Below, piece by piece: positions 42,188-51,169 of a stretch of 64,000 bases of DNA; position 1 is the first letter of the stretch; the number at the start of each line of letters is the position of its first letter. The translations under genes and the position numbers were made by a program. The notes under the pieces are model-generated. The model was not told where the DNA came from, made no database searches, and saw only the letters and a program-made list of their open reading frames with translations. The stretch is from Weissella muntiaci (lineage in GTDB: Bacteria; Bacillota; Bacilli; Lactobacillales; Lactobacillaceae): NCBI RefSeq assembly GCF_008107635.1, contig NZ_SDGZ01000008.1, positions 1 through 64,000 on the forward strand, in the 5' to 3' direction.

Positions 42188-42394
42188 ACCACCTAAAAAT
42201 ATGTGTGAGTAAAATAATATAACAATTGTACCTTAAATAGATTCCGCAATCTTTATTTCCATCCGATTATTTGTCATCGCATTGGATAGCAAAGAAATGC
42301 GTTAATATAGGTTTTTTGATACAACAACGTTATAAGAAAAAATTGTAAGATAAATAACATATACACATACTCCTAATTTGTATATGTTAATCGG
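42188..42394. other. Intergenic region between the multi-HTH gene and the sugar operon
   Basis: No gene seen. It should hold the minus-strand promoter of the multi-HTH gene. One half-site ATGCGTTAATAT at 42297 resembles the left arm of the 30-bp elements. Confidence 0.4.
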
Positions 42395-42446
42395 TTGACA
42401 TATAAAGTCACATAAGTATAATTTAAATTAATGAAAGCGCTTTTAT
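42395..42446 (+). promoter_or_regulatory. Sigma-A promoter with cre/LacI-type operator
   Basis: TTGACA (42395-42400), 16-base spacer, TATAAT (42417-42422). A LacI/GalR-type palindrome ATGAAAGCGCTTTTAT lies at 42431-42446, right at the start point. It differs by one base from the usual cre pattern. CcpA and/or the local LacI regulator (44579) could repress here. Confidence 0.75.
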
Positions 42447-42497
42447 TGGAAATATTTCAAGTTTATACTTACTCAGATGTAAAAGAAGGTGGATAGG

Positions 42498-43220
42498 ATG
42501 CTCAATCATAGAACACTTAATCGTTCTACAACTATTTCATTCAGCCAATCAATTTTTTATTTTACTATATCTATTTTGTTAAACTCTTTTGGAAATGTAT
42601 TAACTATTGTAACTAGTCAGAAAATGCATCCAGCAATCTTAGGATCTGCATACTGGACCGCAACTCAATCAGGCTTTAACAAGGCGATCTTTAACGGATC
42701 GGCAGTTATGCTTGGTTGGACGTTCTTTGGGTTTGGCGTTCTTACAGCATTACTGAATGTTATTCTCCAGGGTTACTTTGATTGGAAAAAGTTCTTTGGA
42801 AACATCGCCTTTATGGTGCCCTTTTCAATGCTCATTAGTTTTTTTGCCAGTGAGTTTTCAGGTCTATTCCCTGAGGTGCATCATCTTTTAGGAGGAATTG
42901 GATATACTGCTCTAAACTTTCTAGGGGTAATTTTTATAGCAATCGCTATTTCGATTTATCAAAGAGTAAACTTGGTATTACACCCTGCAGATGATCTGAT
43001 GCAAATTCTTAGATTTAAATACTTCAAGGGTAACGCTGTAGTCGCAATGTGGGCCTCATATATTCCACCAACAATCATTGGAATTATATCTATAGTAATT
43101 TTGCCAGACTTTACCAACTACGGATTAGGAACAATATTTGCATTTATTTTCCAAGGTGGAATTACTGGTTGGGCGGACAATCATATTATTCCAGGTTTAA
43201 AACATCAACGGATTAATTAG
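42498..43220 (+). CDS. YczE/YitT-like polytopic membrane protein
   Basis: 240 residues; AGAAGGTGG before ATG 42498 (the GTG at 42489 is inside it). About six membrane helices, e.g. SIFYFTISILLNSFGNVL and GYTALNFLGVIFIAIAISIY, with conserved-looking NSFGNVL and HPADDLMQIL. This resembles the YczE/YyaS family of integral membrane proteins, whose substrates are mostly unknown. It opens an operon with a fructokinase, so sugar uptake is a possible role. Confidence 0.75.
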   Translation: MLNHRTLNRSTTISFSQSIFYFTISILLNSFGNVLTIVTSQKMHPAILGSAYWTATQSGFNKAIFNGSAVMLGWTFFGFGVLTALLNVILQGYFDWKKFFGNIAFMVPFSMLISFFASEFSGLFPEVHHLLGGIGYTALNFLGVIFIAIAISIYQRVNLVLHPADDLMQILRFKYFKGNAVVAMWASYIPPTIIGIISIVILPDFTNYGLGTIFAFIFQGGITGWADNHIIPGLKHQRIN

Positions 43221-43230
43221 GAGATTTATA

Positions 43231-43611
43231 ATGTTAAAAAATGATTTTCATGGATTGCAACATATCGGTATTCCTACGTTAGAGCTTACCGAAGCTGAAA
43301 AGTTTTGGGGAAAACTTGGTTTTACTAAGATTGGTGACTTCCCAAGTGGTAACGTGATTTTTATGGAAAAAGATAAACTTGTAATTGAAACCTGGAAGCT
43401 AGATGAAGTTGCTGGTGCACCTGGAGCAATCAATCATATCTCGTTAGATGTTAGTGATATAGACCAAGCATTCATAGATGCAAAGGCTGAGGGATTTGCA
43501 CTGATAGATAAAGAAATTAAATTTCTTCCTTTCTGGGAGAATGGCATTAAGTATTTCAACGTCCAGGGTCCCGAAGGTATCATAGTCGAGTTTTGTGAAA
43601 TATTAAAATAA
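43231..43611 (+). CDS. VOC-superfamily (glyoxalase-like) protein
   Basis: 126 residues; TTAGGAG before ATG 43231. Two beta-alpha-beta-beta-beta modules: GLQHIGIPTLELTEAEKFW and NHISLDVSDIDQAFIDAK, with metal-ligand-like His in LQHIG and NHIS and Glu in VIETW and IIVEF. Typical single-domain glyoxalase/dioxygenase-fold enzyme; substrate unknown. It lies 10 bases after the membrane gene and 14 before the kinase, so it is part of the sugar operon. The name says nothing certain about chemistry. Confidence 0.82.
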   Translation: MLKNDFHGLQHIGIPTLELTEAEKFWGKLGFTKIGDFPSGNVIFMEKDKLVIETWKLDEVAGAPGAINHISLDVSDIDQAFIDAKAEGFALIDKEIKFLPFWENGIKYFNVQGPEGIIVEFCEILK

Positions 43612-43625
43612 ATGGGAGAAGAAAT

Positions 43626-44498
43626 ATGTTAATTGGAAGTATTGAGGCTGGTGGTACAAAGTTTGTTTGCGCAGTTGGTAATGAAGATTATCGTGTACTT
43701 GATAAAACATCATTCCCTACAACAGATCCTGAATCAACATTAAATAAAGTAATCGATTACTTCAATCAATTTGACCTAGAAGCCATTGGTGTTGCTTCAT
43801 TTGGACCGATTGAATTACGAAAAAACTCTGAAAAATATGGCTACATTACAAATACACCTAAGCCAGGCTGGCAAGACGTTGACTTTGTTGGAATTTTGAG
43901 AGATCACTTCAACGTACCTATCACCTGGACGACAGACGTGAATGGATCAGCCTACGGCGAATATGTAATGTCTACATTAGCTAATGAAAAGACTAAATCG
44001 TTAGTTTATTATACTATTGGAACTGGTGTTGGAGCAGGGGCTGTAGTAAATGGCGATTTCATTGGATCTCTTGGCCATCCTGAAATGGGCCACGTTCTTG
44101 TTAAAAGACACCCAGATGATTTGAATTTCGAAGGGATCTGTCCCTTCCATCATGATTGTTTAGAGGGACTTGTTGCTGGGCCAACATTTGAGGCACGAAT
44201 AGGTAAAAAGGGTGCAGATGTTGATATAAATGACCCTGTATGGAATATAATGGCATGGTATATTGCCCAGGCTGCAATGCAAACCACTCTTACTCTACGA
44301 CCTGATAAGATTGTATTTGGTGGGGGAGTAATCAATGATACTCTAATGGATAAAGTTAGGTCCCAGTTCTCAGACATGATGAATGGGTATATAGATATTC
44401 CAAACTTAGAACAATATCTAACTCGACCATTAATTAAAGACAACGGTTCTGCTAATCTAGGAAACTTTGCATTAGCTTATCAAGAACTAAAAGCATAA
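43626..44498 (+). CDS. scrK: ROK-family fructokinase
   Basis: 290 residues; GGGAG precedes ATG 43626. N-terminal phosphate loop IGSIEAGGTKFVCAVGN; IGTGVGAGAVVNGD around residue 139; and the zinc motif with GHPEMGHV, CPFHHDCLEGLVAGP. These are features of fructokinases such as ScrK/GmuE. The enzyme phosphorylates fructose (or mannose) from ATP. It is in one operon with the membrane protein, VOC protein and, probably, the LacI regulator. Confidence 0.9.
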   Translation: MLIGSIEAGGTKFVCAVGNEDYRVLDKTSFPTTDPESTLNKVIDYFNQFDLEAIGVASFGPIELRKNSEKYGYITNTPKPGWQDVDFVGILRDHFNVPITWTTDVNGSAYGEYVMSTLANEKTKSLVYYTIGTGVGAGAVVNGDFIGSLGHPEMGHVLVKRHPDDLNFEGICPFHHDCLEGLVAGPTFEARIGKKGADVDINDPVWNIMAWYIAQAAMQTTLTLRPDKIVFGGGVINDTLMDKVRSQFSDMMNGYIDIPNLEQYLTRPLIKDNGSANLGNFALAYQELKA

Positions 44499-44507
44499 GT
44501 ATACAGC

Positions 44508-44552
44508 CTTTAGAATTTATCCTCCTGGTTATATTCTGAGGGCATTTTTGTG
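44508..44552 (+). terminator. Weak terminator between fructokinase and LacI genes
   Basis: Imperfect stem gcctttagaatttat/ttatattctgagggc with several G-U pairs, followed by T5. Read-through into the regulator is likely. Confidence 0.5.
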
Positions 44553-44578
44553 TAAAATAGATTGTGCGGAGGACTACT

Positions 44579-45568
44579 ATGCCAACAATAAAATTAGAAG
44601 ATGTTGCTAAACTAGCAGGTGTATCAAAAACAACTGTATCGCGAGTTTTGAACCATCGAGGGTACCTAAGTCAAGCAACTATTGATAAAGTAAATTCTGC
44701 CATTAACGAACTTGGATACCACCCAAATATAGTTGCTAGACAGCTTTTAAAGACTAAAACAAACTTAATTGGTATTTTATTGCCAACCATATCGGACCCA
44801 TTCTTTGGTGAGTTAGCAAGCCTGTTAGAGAAAAAACTGTATAAAAAAGGCTATAAAGTGATAATTGGAAACTCTACAAATGACCCAGATAAAGAGATTG
44901 ATTACCTTAATCAATTACTTAGTAAGCAAGTTGATGGTCTGATCGTAGGAACCCATAATCAAAATATCCCTGAATATAAGCAAAAAAATTTACCAATAGT
45001 AGCAATTGACCGTATTGTAAATGAAGATATACCAATTATCGAGTCGGATAATTACGATGGAGGGAAACTGGCAACTGAACGGTTAATCGAGAATGGCGCA
45101 AAGCGAATCATTCATACTAACGTATCTCAAAGAGAAAGCCCAATGCAAAAACGTCGTTTAGGCTACGAAGCAGTTATGGAACTAAATGACTTAGAGAGTA
45201 AAACATACATTATAGATTTTGATATACCAACTACCAAAAAATTAAATTTACTAAACCAAATTTTCGTAGAGAATCCGAATATTGACGCAATATTTGCCGG
45301 TAATGATACAGATGCAGCATACGCCATGCAAGTGGCTCAAAAGCGTGGTATTTCAATACCTAAAGACCTATTAATCATCGGCTATGATGGTACTGAGTTA
45401 ATGCGGAACGTGTTACCTCAACTAACTACCATTGTGCAACCGTTAGATGAAATGACTGAACTTGCCGTAGATTTACTTGAGTCACGTATGAATGGTAGAG
45501 ATACGAGACATGAATATATATATCCCATCACTATTTGGGAAGGTTCCACAGACAAAAGAACAAATTAA
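44579..45568 (+). CDS. LacI/GalR-family transcriptional regulator
   Basis: 329 residues. ATG 44579 follows GCGGAGG by 6 bases; an earlier in-frame start at 44564 precedes that site. HTH IKLEDVAKLAGVSKTTVSRV and hinge VLNHRGYLSQATIDKVNSAI start the protein; a periplasmic-binding-like effector domain follows (IGILLPTISDPFFGELAS; FAGNDTDAAYAM; IGYDGTELMRNVLPQL). It should control the operon at 42498 through the palindrome at 42431, with a sugar or sugar phosphate as inducer. Confidence 0.93.
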   Translation: MPTIKLEDVAKLAGVSKTTVSRVLNHRGYLSQATIDKVNSAINELGYHPNIVARQLLKTKTNLIGILLPTISDPFFGELASLLEKKLYKKGYKVIIGNSTNDPDKEIDYLNQLLSKQVDGLIVGTHNQNIPEYKQKNLPIVAIDRIVNEDIPIIESDNYDGGKLATERLIENGAKRIIHTNVSQRESPMQKRRLGYEAVMELNDLESKTYIIDFDIPTTKKLNLLNQIFVENPNIDAIFAGNDTDAAYAMQVAQKRGISIPKDLLIIGYDGTELMRNVLPQLTTIVQPLDEMTELAVDLLESRMNGRDTRHEYIYPITIWEGSTDKRTN

Positions 45569-45605
45569 AAAAGTATCTTTATTATTTAAATAAAGATACT
45601 TTTTT
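45567..45605. terminator. Perfect bidirectional terminator
   Basis: 17-bp stem aaaaaagtatctttatt/aataaagatactttttt, separating the plus-strand LacI gene from the minus-strand recombinase gene. Confidence 0.95.
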
Positions 45606-46794
45606 AAATTAATTCATTTACTTTTGATGCACTATCTTCATATACGCTTATAGAAGGGAACGAGTCATTGGATTCAGCATTAAGATTAGCAACAACATCG
45701 CTTATCTCTCCATCAAGTATGTGAGTGTACTTTGTCGTAGCAGACGTAGTCGATTGGCCTAATGCATCAGCAACGAGCACTATATTTGAAGTGGCATTAT
45801 ACAGCTCAGTAGCAAATGTATGGCGTCCCTTATGAGGCGTCGAAGGGCGTCCAAACGCCGTGGACCACTTTTTCCACATTCGTTGTACAGCGCTCACTGT
45901 AATTCTATTGGCATGGTCATCAGTGCGGGAGAATGCTAAGAATAACGCTTTTTGCGATTTTTGTGGATTATATCGTGCATTTCTAATATCGAGATAATCT
46001 CGTATATATGGAATTGCCCATTGTGAAATAAATGCAGTATTAGTAAAACCACCTTTTCTTAAAACTCTAATTTCTCCACCATTTTTCTTGAACTCAATAG
46101 CGTCAACGTCAGCGCTTACCAATTCATTTACACGTATACCTGATCCTAGAATTAAAGCAAATATTGCAAGGTTTCGTTCGATGTCACGTTTATATGTTTT
46201 CTTTTGTTGAGGCTTCATATCCGATGATGCAGGGTACCTATTTTTTGCCCAATCTAGAAAATCGAATTTTATATCTCCAAGAAACATTTGCCGAACTAAA
46301 TCTTTATTTCTTTGATTACCTTTAGCTTCTTTATCTTTCAGTAATCCAGCTTTCTTAAAAGCATTCCTATCAAAATATACGTCTCCATCAATTTCAACAT
46401 CTTCAGTTAAATATCTATATAAAGATAAGAGTGCGGATAATTTATTGTTGATTGTTTTAGTTGTTAGGGTATTGTCGGCATTTTTTGCGCTTGCAGCATT
46501 ACGAACATCACCATAAGTACTTTGTCTTGGACGTTCACGCAGATAATATTTATAATCATTTGCCGTATTTTTATCTATATTGAGGTCTTTCGGTTTAATA
46601 TCTTTGATTTTCGAATAATCTAGTACACCCGACTCCAGAAGCCAAGAAAAGAATTCCCTTGTTGTTTTGAAGTATTGATATATCGTGGCATAAGATATTT
46701 CATTGATAACTAGTTCTCGATTCCAATCTTTCATAAATGGCGGAAAAACGGAGAGCATTGTTTCAACTTGCTCTTGATATTGTTCTCTGTTCAT
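45604..46794 (-). CDS. XerS-like tyrosine recombinase
   Basis: 396 residues on the minus strand. N-terminal SAM-like domain (MNREQYQEQVETMLSVF; YQYFKTTREFFSWLLESG; KYYLRERPR) resembles XerS of streptococci and lactococci. Catalytic residues: Arg in LGSGIRVNELVSADV (about 221), HKGRHTFATELY (about 320), and Tyr in SATTKYTHILDGE (about 355). XerS acts alone at a dif site in those bacteria. This one sits with a partner gene between two 30-bp palindromes, so it likely serves the element: dimer resolution, inversion or integration. Confidence 0.9.
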   Translation of the reverse strand: MNREQYQEQVETMLSVFPPFMKDWNRELVINEISYATIYQYFKTTREFFSWLLESGVLDYSKIKDIKPKDLNIDKNTANDYKYYLRERPRQSTYGDVRNAASAKNADNTLTTKTINNKLSALLSLYRYLTEDVEIDGDVYFDRNAFKKAGLLKDKEAKGNQRNKDLVRQMFLGDIKFDFLDWAKNRYPASSDMKPQQKKTYKRDIERNLAIFALILGSGIRVNELVSADVDAIEFKKNGGEIRVLRKGGFTNTAFISQWAIPYIRDYLDIRNARYNPQKSQKALFLAFSRTDDHANRITVSAVQRMWKKWSTAFGRPSTPHKGRHTFATELYNATSNIVLVADALGQSTTSATTKYTHILDGEISDVVANLNAESNDSFPSISVYEDSASKVNELI

Positions 46795-46814
46795 TAATAC
46801 ACTCCTAAATAGTC

Positions 46815-47525
46815 CTAAGCATCATAACTTTCCAAAAATTCTAAAACGTTTGGTGTTAATTGCTCTAGTGTTATTGGCAAGTTCAACATGGCAGCTGATC
46901 TCAAACGTTTCTTTTCATCTTCTGAAAATGGAAATGATTCAAATTCAGTATTACTAACCAAATTTTTCACTTTCGATAATAGAACCACCTCGGGTTTGTA
47001 TATATTGCTGTTAGCTGTAGCCTTGAAATAATTCTCGAAATTCTTTGATTTAGTCTGAATTTGTTTGTAAAAGTTCAATACCTTTTGAGTTGATACTTGC
47101 GTATTTGTTGATAGATTAGAAAGCCTTCTATCGTACTGTTTTGCTTTGAAGTCTTGAATATTAAGTATACTTTTTAATGCAGGAATACTTTGAGGGTGTT
47201 TCATTAGTTCTTCGATCTTGGTTTCGATTTTGAGTAACGTATTTTCATACCTATCAAGTTGTCGCTGATCCAATATATATTTTCCAAAGCCTCTAAATAT
47301 TCTTTTAAATGTCATCCAAGAAGGGGATATATTATCACGTAGATTAATTCTTTTTTTCAAAAAATACATATATTGATAATCCATATTACCTAAATCGGCA
47401 ACTTCACGAGGAGTATTGACCGTGAAGCACTTCTGAATATATGCAAGTAAGTCATGATATGTTTGTATCAATTCTAATAGATCTGTATCGTTAGAGAAAT
47501 CCTCGTGGCTTAATGACCTGATCAT
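46815..47525 (-). CDS. Hypothetical partner of the recombinase
   Basis: 236 residues on the minus strand, 20 bases before the recombinase gene and in the same transcript. TGGAG precedes the ATG. Helical and basic (YDRRLSNLSTNTQVSTQKVL; FSEDEKKRLRSAAMLNL). No known domain. Probably a DNA-binding accessory or directionality factor; its conserved pairing with the recombinase could be checked in other genomes. Confidence 0.72.
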   Translation of the reverse strand: MIRSLSHEDFSNDTDLLELIQTYHDLLAYIQKCFTVNTPREVADLGNMDYQYMYFLKKRINLRDNISPSWMTFKRIFRGFGKYILDQRQLDRYENTLLKIETKIEELMKHPQSIPALKSILNIQDFKAKQYDRRLSNLSTNTQVSTQKVLNFYKQIQTKSKNFENYFKATANSNIYKPEVVLLSKVKNLVSNTEFESFPFSEDEKKRLRSAAMLNLPITLEQLTPNVLEFLESYDA

Positions 47526-47567
47526 ACTTCGTGCTCCAATAAATGTTATTATATTTTAAATTATAAC

Positions 47568-47597
47568 ATAGCGTTAATATTTTAGCTTTAACGCTAT
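47568..47597. repeat. 30-bp quasi-palindrome, site B (recombination-site candidate)
   Basis: Arms atagcgttaatat and gctttaacgctat around TTTA; the outer 10 bases are identical to site A at 41110. It directly abuts the minus-strand -10 box (TATAAT, complement of 47560-47565) of the recombinase operon, so binding here would also regulate that operon. Confidence 0.7.
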
Positions 47598-47708
47598 TAT
47601 TACATGGCCTTTTTAAAAATAATTGCGTTTAATTCTATTTTATTACGGGAGTATAATTAATTACAATAAGTTAGTTTATGCTATTTCGTGATTTTTTGGA
47701 GGATTACA

Positions 47709-49928
47709 ATGGGTAAAATAAGGAAAATTTATAAGTATTTCTTTTTGCTTGCGGTCATTATATTCGGGGCATTCGTAAGTATCGTGCAAGTTCCGTCGAT
47801 TGTGGCATCATCTAGTGATGATCCTGGTGTAACAATAAGCGCCCCAGAAAGCATTAGTTCGAGTGGATTGGTCGATTTAAGTGTTAAGTTAAGCTCCTCA
47901 TCTGGAAAATTGAATAAAGATGGGTCAGTTCTCATAACAATACCTAAATCAATTGTTGCTGATACCTCACAATTGGCATCTAAAATTAATTTGACAGATC
48001 CATTTTACTTAGCGTCACCAGGAAACAAAACCGACGCAAACGGAAACTATATTTTGCAAGTTAAATATGATGCTTCAAAAATTGATCCAACTGAAGCTGT
48101 TGGATATACTTTTACAATTGAGTTTAATGCCGTATATTTTAAAGATCATTCAATAGTTGACCCTAATTTGACGTTTAGTGCTGATTTAAGTGTAGACAAT
48201 CAAGTTGTAAGTAAGGATAGTTCCACCTCAAAGACGGTACCAGCTCAGACAGGTAAGCCAGCATTTATCAAATACAGTAGTTCACCAAGTATTGAAATGA
48301 ATGGCCAACAACAATTTGTCATGTCACCAACTGATTCCCAGGCTAATCAATTTGTAGTGATTGTTAATTATAACAAGCAAAGTTATGATAACCTTTCAGT
48401 CAACGATAAACTGCCTGCAGGTTTAAATTTGGCCGATTCATATAGTGTGTTCGGTAATTCTTCAGGAGATAGCAGCAATATAGATCATTTGAAAATCTAT
48501 AAAGTACATTTTGATGACAATGGGAATATTGCCTCAACTGAATACGTCACATCTCAATTTAAAGATAATATTTCAGTAACCGATAATGCATTAAATGTTC
48601 ACTTTGGACAGGTAGGAGTGGATGACGCATACGTAATTAGTTATGGAGCATCTGTAAATCCAGGATATGATACTTCAAATTTTGGTACCCAGTATAATAA
48701 TGCAACCATGTTAAATGGTTCAGATACATCATATGAATCAAGTGTTCCAGTTACGATGCATGAGTCAATCTCAGGAGCAACTAGCTTACAAAAGTCTGTG
48801 GACCGTCCACAACTAGCAACTAATGCTTCAACATTGATTTATACATTAACTTTAAAGAATATGAGTGGTTCATTGAAGGCAGGTACTATTGTAAGCGATC
48901 CTCTGCCTGCTAACGTTTCCTATGAAAGTACTATTCAAAACAGCGGCTTTAGCGACGCTGAATATAATAAGTCATCCAATGCAGTTTCCTACAAACTGAA
49001 TGAAGACATTCCAATGGGACAAAGTCGAACAATTAAGGTCAAAGTTCATTTCAATAACCCTGGAGCTAATTCTGGTGATATTATAATGAACCGAGCAAGT
49101 TATACGTATGCTGGGGCCACTATTTATAGTAATGACGCCACCACATTGCTAAAGGGTTCTGCGATTTTGACAAAGAAAGATGTGAAAAATGATACACCTC
49201 TAGCTGGCGCAATATTTAAGCTAGTCGACGCTAATAATCAGCTTGTGAAAACTAATTTAACGACTGATAGCGATGGAAATGTTGACTCTGGATTATTAGC
49301 TCCAGGTGAATACTCATTTATCGAAACTAGTGCTCCAGAAGGTTATGCATTGGATCCAACACCCAATCGCTTTACAGTCGTTGACGGTCAATCTACGACT
49401 GTAAAACTAGTAATGTATAACAGCGAGAGTATTAACATTAACGGAAAAAAGACATGGGTTGATGGTAATAACGCAATGGGTGTTCGCCCAAGTACAATTA
49501 AAATTAATTTGTTTGCTGACGGTATGCTACAGAAGTCTCTGAGCGTGAGTGCAAAGACAAACTGGGCATATTTTTTCAACGGAGTACCGAAGTATGACAG
49601 TAAGGGAACAGCCATTAAGTATGACGTTAGCGAAGATAGCGTGGACGGGTATAAAAGCACTAAGAATGGCTATAATTTTACTAATATGCTAATTCCAAGT
49701 GGACTTACACCAAATACCCCAAGTAAACCAAAGAAGCCAGCTATACCGTCTGTATTTGAAAATAAACCAAAGCAAAATATGGCAAAAAATCCGTTTACGT
49801 ACAATACGCAATCGCATACTACTCACGCTGAAGAACTACCTAAGACCGGCGTAAACGGTGAAGTATGGTTGTCAATAATTGGAGTAATATTAACGGCTGG
49901 ACTAATCGTTTATCTACGTTGGCACTAA
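47709..49928 (+). CDS. LPXTG adhesin with DUF11-like and Cna-B/SpaA-like domains
   Basis: 739 residues; TTGGAGGA before ATG 47709. Signal peptide about 1-32 (IYKYFFLLAVIIFGAFVSIV). Globular N-terminal region to ~330. A DUF11-like repeat (SVDRPQLATNASTLIYTLTL) follows. A SpaA-like isopeptide domain starts near LTKKDVKNDTPLAGAIFKLV. A Cna-B domain (INGKKTWVDGNNAMGVRPS) spans to NGYNFTN. Proline-rich spacer, LPKTGVNGE, helix and short tail end it. Wall-anchored, probably collagen or matrix binding. A decayed copy of its 3' half lies at 60055. Confidence 0.9.
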   Translation: MGKIRKIYKYFFLLAVIIFGAFVSIVQVPSIVASSSDDPGVTISAPESISSSGLVDLSVKLSSSSGKLNKDGSVLITIPKSIVADTSQLASKINLTDPFYLASPGNKTDANGNYILQVKYDASKIDPTEAVGYTFTIEFNAVYFKDHSIVDPNLTFSADLSVDNQVVSKDSSTSKTVPAQTGKPAFIKYSSSPSIEMNGQQQFVMSPTDSQANQFVVIVNYNKQSYDNLSVNDKLPAGLNLADSYSVFGNSSGDSSNIDHLKIYKVHFDDNGNIASTEYVTSQFKDNISVTDNALNVHFGQVGVDDAYVISYGASVNPGYDTSNFGTQYNNATMLNGSDTSYESSVPVTMHESISGATSLQKSVDRPQLATNASTLIYTLTLKNMSGSLKAGTIVSDPLPANVSYESTIQNSGFSDAEYNKSSNAVSYKLNEDIPMGQSRTIKVKVHFNNPGANSGDIIMNRASYTYAGATIYSNDATTLLKGSAILTKKDVKNDTPLAGAIFKLVDANNQLVKTNLTTDSDGNVDSGLLAPGEYSFIETSAPEGYALDPTPNRFTVVDGQSTTVKLVMYNSESININGKKTWVDGNNAMGVRPSTIKINLFADGMLQKSLSVSAKTNWAYFFNGVPKYDSKGTAIKYDVSEDSVDGYKSTKNGYNFTNMLIPSGLTPNTPSKPKKPAIPSVFENKPKQNMAKNPFTYNTQSHTTHAEELPKTGVNGEVWLSIIGVILTAGLIVYLRWH

Positions 49929-49938
49929 AAATAGTCTA

Positions 49939-49968
49939 AAAACGACTACACTATTGTGTAGCCGTTTT
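49939..49968 (+). terminator. Terminator of the Cna-B adhesin gene
   Basis: aaaacgactacac/gtgtagccgtttt stem (one mismatch), loop TATT, then T-rich. Confidence 0.85.
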
Positions 49969-49992
49969 AATTTGTTCTGAATATTTTATTAA

Positions 49993-50199
49993 TGCGTGAA
50001 AATGCACAATAATTATGTGAATACCTTTAGTTAGATCCATATATGAATATACATTTATAAAACATTTTGGGTGTATTTCAGATAACAAGAAATTGGGAGT
50101 AATGCAAATTAAATAATGAGTAGAGTATGGCGTGTTTTAGTGGCAGTGGAATTATTCTCTATTATCACTTTTGGGAATGCTTTGGTTTTTTAATGGCCA
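49993..50199 (+). repeat. Direct repeat copy 1 (with 63561-63766)
   Basis: About 207 bases strongly similar to 63561-63766. They include the non-coding leader and the first 25-30 codons of the gene that begins at 63684. Confidence 0.85.
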
Positions 50200-50206
50200 G
50201 CAATTG
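50115..50206 (+). pseudogene. Frameshifted 5' fragment of a membrane-anchored protein gene
   Basis: ATG 50115 begins MSRVWRVLVAVELFSI, matching the gene at 63684. One extra base near 50170 shifts the frame to a stop after ALVF. The rest of the gene is missing. Remnant of a duplication. Confidence 0.75.
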
Positions 50207-50329
50207 TTATACGCTGCAGTAGACGGACAACGAAGAATAACTAGTTCGACAAGTAAATACGATTAAGAGGCTTGCCCATCTTGATAGGTACAATTTAGCA
50301 TTTACTAGGGGTTAGCACAAATGCAAAAA
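50207..50329. other. Non-coding stretch after the gene fragment
   Basis: No gene or strong motif seen; probably decayed sequence from the same duplication, closed by the terminator at 50330. Confidence 0.4.
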
Positions 50330-50363
50330 AACAACCTTACATTTTTGTAAGGTTGTTTTTTTT
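50330..50363 (+). terminator. Strong intrinsic terminator
   Basis: Perfect 12-bp stem aacaaccttaca/tgtaaggttgtt with a TTTT loop and T8. No intact gene precedes it, so it outlived its gene. Confidence 0.9.
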
Positions 50364-50408
50364 GTATTGGCACTATACTTTAGGCAGTGAGAGATTTCAT
50401 GTTGGTCG

Positions 50409-50445
50409 AATAATTCTTATCTTCAAATTGATGATAAGAATTATT
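50409..50445. promoter_or_regulatory. Inverted repeat at the TetR-family gene start
   Basis: Perfect 13-bp arms aataattcttatc/gataagaattatt with an 11-base centre, ending 2 bases before the ATG at 50448. Placement fits an autoregulatory operator or an mRNA hairpin that limits translation. Confidence 0.5.
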
Positions 50446-50447
50446 TT

Positions 50448-51047
50448 ATGGGTGAACAATCAATGGGGGACTGGAAGTTGAGTGATGAAGTTAAACAGCG
50501 AATCTTGGATTCGGCGCGACAATTGGTAGTACAAAATGGTTTTTCTAATTTATCTATAAGCAAAGTTGCACACGAGGCTAATATTTCTAAGAGCCAAGTT
50601 TATTATTATTTTATTTCTAAACTTGATTTAATTGGCCAAATGATAGACGAACAAATTGAAGAATATATGTTCGTCAAAAATTTAATTGACGATGCTGATA
50701 ATGTGTCTGAAAAAATTGAGATATTGTTTAGTTACATTAAGAAGCCGCTTAACGATATGAATGATATTTATACGAACGGATCAATGTTGTTACATTTTGC
50801 TGTAGAAACTGTAGGTGATGACCCAGTATTGAATGAAAAGAATAGAAAGCTTGGGAGGCTGATTTTTGAAGATATATCTTTCTTAATAGCAGTAAGCAAT
50901 ATATTCTCAAAAAATGATGATGAAAATGATTACGCGAAAAAAGTATTGGCAATGATTTTAGGCGCGCTTGTAGTTGATCAAGTCCTTGTTAGCCAGGTAG
51001 CTACTAAATACATACAGGATGAATTGACCATAAAATTAACAAATTAG
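50448..51047 (+). CDS. TetR-family transcriptional regulator
   Basis: 199 residues from ATG 50448 (ATG 50463 is a possible alternative; neither has a strong ribosome site). HTH at about residues 15-60: VKQRILDSARQLVVQNGFSN, LSISKVAHEANISKSQVYYYF. The C-terminal ligand domain is helical (FSYIKKPLNDMNDIYTNGSM). It lies immediately upstream of the WxL operon and is the best candidate for its regulator; a TetR-type palindrome at 51170 supports this. Confidence 0.9.
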   Translation: MGEQSMGDWKLSDEVKQRILDSARQLVVQNGFSNLSISKVAHEANISKSQVYYYFISKLDLIGQMIDEQIEEYMFVKNLIDDADNVSEKIEILFSYIKKPLNDMNDIYTNGSMLLHFAVETVGDDPVLNEKNRKLGRLIFEDISFLIAVSNIFSKNDDENDYAKKVLAMILGALVVDQVLVSQVATKYIQDELTIKLTN

Positions 51048-51056
51048 ATGATTATG

Positions 51057-51101
51057 AATATGGGGATAATTTTTCAAATTATCCCCATATTTTCATTTTT
51101 T
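51057..51101 (+). terminator. Terminator of the TetR-family gene
   Basis: Perfect 16-bp stem aatatggggataattt/aaattatccccatatt with a 3-base loop, followed by a T-rich run. Confidence 0.92.
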
Positions 51102-51169
51102 AATTTAGGCTGAACGTAAAAAAATATGATTATTTTGTATATTCATTGCACTTATTTTGTAATTTATAA

